A model generated the notes under the pieces. It was not told the origin of the DNA and made no database searches. It saw only the letters and a list, made by a program, of their open reading frames with translations. A stretch of DNA of 64,000 nucleotides from assembly GCA_019914995.1 (NCBI GenBank), contig CM034126.1:9553001-9617000 (forward strand), given 5' to 3'. A program made the position numbers and the translations under genes. Shown here piece by piece: positions 61,124 through 64,000 of this stretch. Every line of letters begins with the position of its first letter. The first letter of the stretch is position 1. The stretch is from Acanthochlamys bracteata (taxonomy: Eukaryota; Streptophyta; Magnoliopsida; Pandanales; Velloziaceae).

Positions 61124-61990
61124 TCCATAAATTGATCCTTTAATCCATCATTCTCATCACGCATTTCCTGGTAAAAGAAAATTCATAACCAAAGAGTTCA
61201 TATTCAGATGGAACAAAGAGATGCTCTCAGCTACTAATCTTCCTGTACAAGTCATAACTACAAGTTCATAATCTCAGCATAATGTTAACCACATAATATT
61301 GCTGCCTCAAGTTATATTCCGGTTGTTGACCAGTCTAACATATGCAAATAAACTACCTTGCTCTAGAGCCACTCTAAGGAAGCCCAGTTCATCTTTCTGC
61401 AATCAATAGTAAGCATGTATTTAGCTAGAACTTTACAAAAGTTTACATATTGAGGCTCACTGAGAATCATGAATTGGAGTTATAAAGTCCAAATAGATCT
61501 AATCTAGCACAACTTAGAGCTCCTAGACCAAAGTATTCATAAACCTAGTATCTACAGCAAAGTCGGAGAAAAGCAGGAGAGAACGAGATCGTCACCGCCT
61601 AAAGCTTGAAATACGATAATATTTCAAGCAATTTTTAAGGTTCCCAGATCCACAACATGAAACAAAAACTACAAATGAACAAACAAAAAACAATGAATAG
61701 ATTCAACACATACCTCAGAGAACAAGCTGAAGAAACAGAGTTCTGATAGCTTGATTGAATCTTTAGATATAAAGAAAACAACCAAGAATCCGATCAAATC
61801 ACTCAGAAGTTCACCAAATAGAGATTGAAAACCATCCAAATCAAATGGATCAAATAATCCAACCTAAGCCAGTAGATAGATGAAATTGATCGATCGAGGA
61901 TGACTCGATTCTGAATAAGCTCGATTTAATTCATTACGGCCACGCAAGATTGCAGATCTCGAGAGTAAGAGCGCCGCGTAGAGCTGGGAG
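61124..61990 (-). other. Candidate non-coding leader exons, probably of the PPR gene
   Basis: Three pieces on the minus strand have good splice borders. They are a first exon ending TTCTCTGAG before GTATGT (61713), 61396-61357 between GATTGCAG and GTAGTT, and 61167-61124 between TTACCAG and GTAAGC. The first piece has short upstream ATG frames that stop quickly, for example MVFNLYLVNF, as in a leader. Taken alone, the two small exons could also code (EMRDENDGLKDQF), so a separate small gene is an alternative. Confidence 0.35.
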
Positions 61991-62139
61991 AGAACGAGGG
62001 TGGGGTGAGAGTATTACGGCTGGGTATGAGATAGATAAATGTAGTAAATATTTGAATTTAATGTGGGCATTTTAGTCTATACTCAAATAAAATCTCCTAT
62101 GTGAGTTTTTGGAAAACTACTCCTGTAACTTGCTTTTCT

Positions 62140-62232
62140 TTTCAACTTATAAATCACATAAAATAATTTATAAATCCATTTATCAAACACTTCAAATTAC
62201 TTTTTGAAAATTTCTAAATTTATAAGTTGAAA
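62140..62232. repeat. Small hairpin element (MITE-like)
   Basis: TTTCAACTTATAAA (62140-62153) and its exact reverse complement TTTATAAGTTGAAA (62219-62232) flank about 65 bp of AT-rich DNA. Confidence 0.65.
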
Positions 62233-63329
62233 AAACTTGGCCAAAACAGTCCCTTAATTTACAGCTTATCGGGTGAGTTTTGCTCGTGCGTTTTTCGAAC
62301 AATTCTACATAAAATTTTAAAAATAAAAAAATATATAATAAAATTGTATTATTATTTAAAAAAAATAATTTATTTTTAAAATAAATAAAAATAGTTATAT
62401 TTTATAAAAATATTTTTTAAATGCATTCCTGCACACACCTCTCGTTCACTTCAAGTTAGGACGTGTCTACTATATAGATAAAGTAGATGAAGGGAATTTT
62501 TTAAAAGTTAATTTAAAAAATAAAATTAAAAATATTTAATAAAAATAAAATTATATATTAATTTAATATTTATAGTAAGTTTTAAAAATAATTTTTTAAA
62601 AAAAAATTATTGATAAAAAACTTTATTTTAATATATTTTATATTCAAAATGAGTTTAAAAAAATGAGTTTGAGGTATTAGTAAACACGCCCTTATGTACA
62701 TTCTCTTAATCTGATTGATTACAATATTAATGGTTTTTTATGGTGTTCAACGTACATATTTTTTCACAAATTTTATAATTTTATGTCAAATATTTTAAGT
62801 TTTGTAAATTTATATTCAAAAAATGAGAATAAAAGCTTTAAAATAATACTTCTTTATTTGAGATTTGACTTTACGCAAAATTATACTTTAGATCTATATT
62901 CAATAAATAATAAATCCATCAATTCCATTTGATATAAAATTATAAAAGTTGTAGAAAATATAAGAATATAGCAATCTAGTACTATGAAAAAAAGGTGCAA
63001 AAGTACTAAATAATATTCAAAATATTCATATAGCTGATAAACCCTATTTTAAAATTTTCATTTTGAATTGCTGTTATAAAAGTTGGTAAAATAATAAGCA
63101 AAAATTAATTGAATAACTATATATAGGTGGAGAATTTATATACTATGCAGCTTACAAGTATACGAAGCATGTATTGCCCAATTTCAATGCAAAATTAAGA
63201 AATTTATTGTTATTATTAAGATTAAATCAAAATATTTACTTTTTTATTTTTATATTAAGTCAAATGGATCTCACCAAAAGAGGATCACGGCTTTCGTGTC
63301 ACAGAAGTAGGCATACTTTCTTAGTATGG
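62233..63329. other. AT-rich spacer
   Basis: No gene recognised. 62310-62420 and 62490-62690 are runs of A/T blocks like those of the dispersed elements; the second ends in GTAAACACGCCC. The boundaries are unclear. Confidence 0.35.
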
Positions 63330-63600
63330 CCATGTTTGGGAGTGTTTTTCTTTGGCTTTTAGCCAAAAAAAATCACTCCACAGTGATTCAAGCCGGCTTA
63401 TATCCGAAATAAGCAGCTTGTTGTCTTAAAAAATAAGGGCATATTTGGCGTTACTTATTTAGTGCTTTTGCTTAAAAAAAAGCACTCAATAATAAAGTAA
63501 GTGTTTGGCAATGTCTGCTTATTGTCAAAATAAGCAGCTTCTTTTGCCGAAAAAAAGAAAGCATCGATTCGATGCTTTTGAGAAAAGCAGCACGGAGCTT
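63330..63600. repeat. Composite palindrome-rich repeat
   Basis: Contains TTTGGCTTTTAGCCAAAA (self-complementary around TT), AATCACTCCACAGTGATT, two copies of AAATAAGCAGCTT (about 63400 and 63523) and AAGCATCGATTCGATGCTT, a near-perfect palindrome. GTTTGG and TTTGGC motifs mark likely element ends. It resembles nested non-autonomous transposons. Confidence 0.5.
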
Positions 63601-63654
63601 TTCTTCAAGCGGTTGTGAATTATCCATTTGGCCCATCCAAAGTTCACGAAATTT

Positions 63655-64000
63655 CAGTGTTTATATATCTCTAACCTCTCTCTCAACTCTCTCATTCTCT
63701 CATTTCTCTCACTTGCACCCGCTCGCACTCGATCTCCCGCTCACTCTCGCTCTCCGGCAGCCTCGATTTTTTCTCCTACAGCTGCGATTTACTTTCTTGA
63801 AGCCTATCTTTTGTTTTATTTTTCTTCGGCCTCTTCCTCCGACGCCGATCAGCTTACGATTTTTTCGCCAACGCCGAATTGAGCTCGTCAATGTCACTGC
63901 CGGAACCCTAAGTTTGTGTGTTTTTTTCACTAATGTCTACTCATCATCTCGCCGTTTATTTCATTCAATTAAACGTAAATCACTTCTCGTTACACGGATT
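63655..64000 (+). promoter_or_regulatory. TATA box and pyrimidine-rich leader of a gene leaving the window
   Basis: GTGTTTATATATCTC (TATA at about 63660-63669) is followed about 10-60 bases later by a CT-rich Y-patch (CTCTCTCAACTCTCTCATTC). GC-richer leader sequence then reaches the window edge. No convincing start codon appears before 64000; the ATGTCACTGCC near 63891 opens a short frame ending in TAA. The gene itself cannot be identified. Confidence 0.5.

Overview
The window is nuclear DNA of a flowering plant, almost certainly a eudicot. The base composition is AT-rich, genes are long and split by GT-AG introns, intergenic DNA is full of decayed retrotransposons and AT-rich hairpin elements, and every recognisable protein is a plant family member (NETWORKED/KIP1, Raf-like C-group kinase, plant SUV3, type I inositol 5-phosphatase, PPR, TIR-less NLR, thaumatin-like). 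I cannot name the species.

Layout. 12-549 (+): decayed thaumatin-like gene. 902-9820 (-): a NETWORKED1 (NET1) actin-binding coiled-coil gene, with a tandem array of about 189-nt phase-0 coiled-coil exons at 5019-6480. 9821-18938: AT-rich spacer with hairpin elements and an old, internally deleted Ty3-type LTR retrotransposon (15675-17886). 18939-20229 (-): intact five-exon tropinone-reductase-like SDR. 21505-22720 (+): NLR (NB-ARC) pseudogene. 23997-27642 (+): intact six-exon Raf-like protein kinase. 28540-30727 (-): DYW-type PPR pseudogene. 31633-41254 (-): sixteen-exon SUV3 mitochondrial RNA helicase, with a copia-type LTR relic and a DNA-transposon-like element in introns. 42715-48759: repeat-rich spacer. 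48760-51976 (+): intact eleven-exon type I inositol polyphosphate 5-phosphatase. 56569-58923 (-): intact single-exon PPR protein. 63655-64000 (+): TATA box and pyrimidine-rich leader of a gene running off the right edge.

The intact genes are housekeeping or signalling genes with no shared pathway. Their order is informative: from memory, the Arabidopsis NET1B, the kinase At4g14780 and SUV3 (At4g14790) lie together, and a NET1D/PPR pair lies around At1g03080-At1g03100. The window therefore looks like an ancestral block from which Arabidopsis kept different subsets after genome duplication.

Two themes deserve attention. First, NET1 carries an exon array in several states: one intact 189-nt exon, one 189-nt exon whose ancestral 3' splice AG now reads AA, one exon with a 47-nt out-of-frame loss, and one fossil exon inside an intron. 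Second, single-base homopolymer length differences break the frame twice in NET1 and once in SUV3. Each is repaired exactly by one base, so uncorrected sequencing error is at least as likely as real mutation. No CRISPR array, tRNA, rRNA or novel multi-gene system was recognised.
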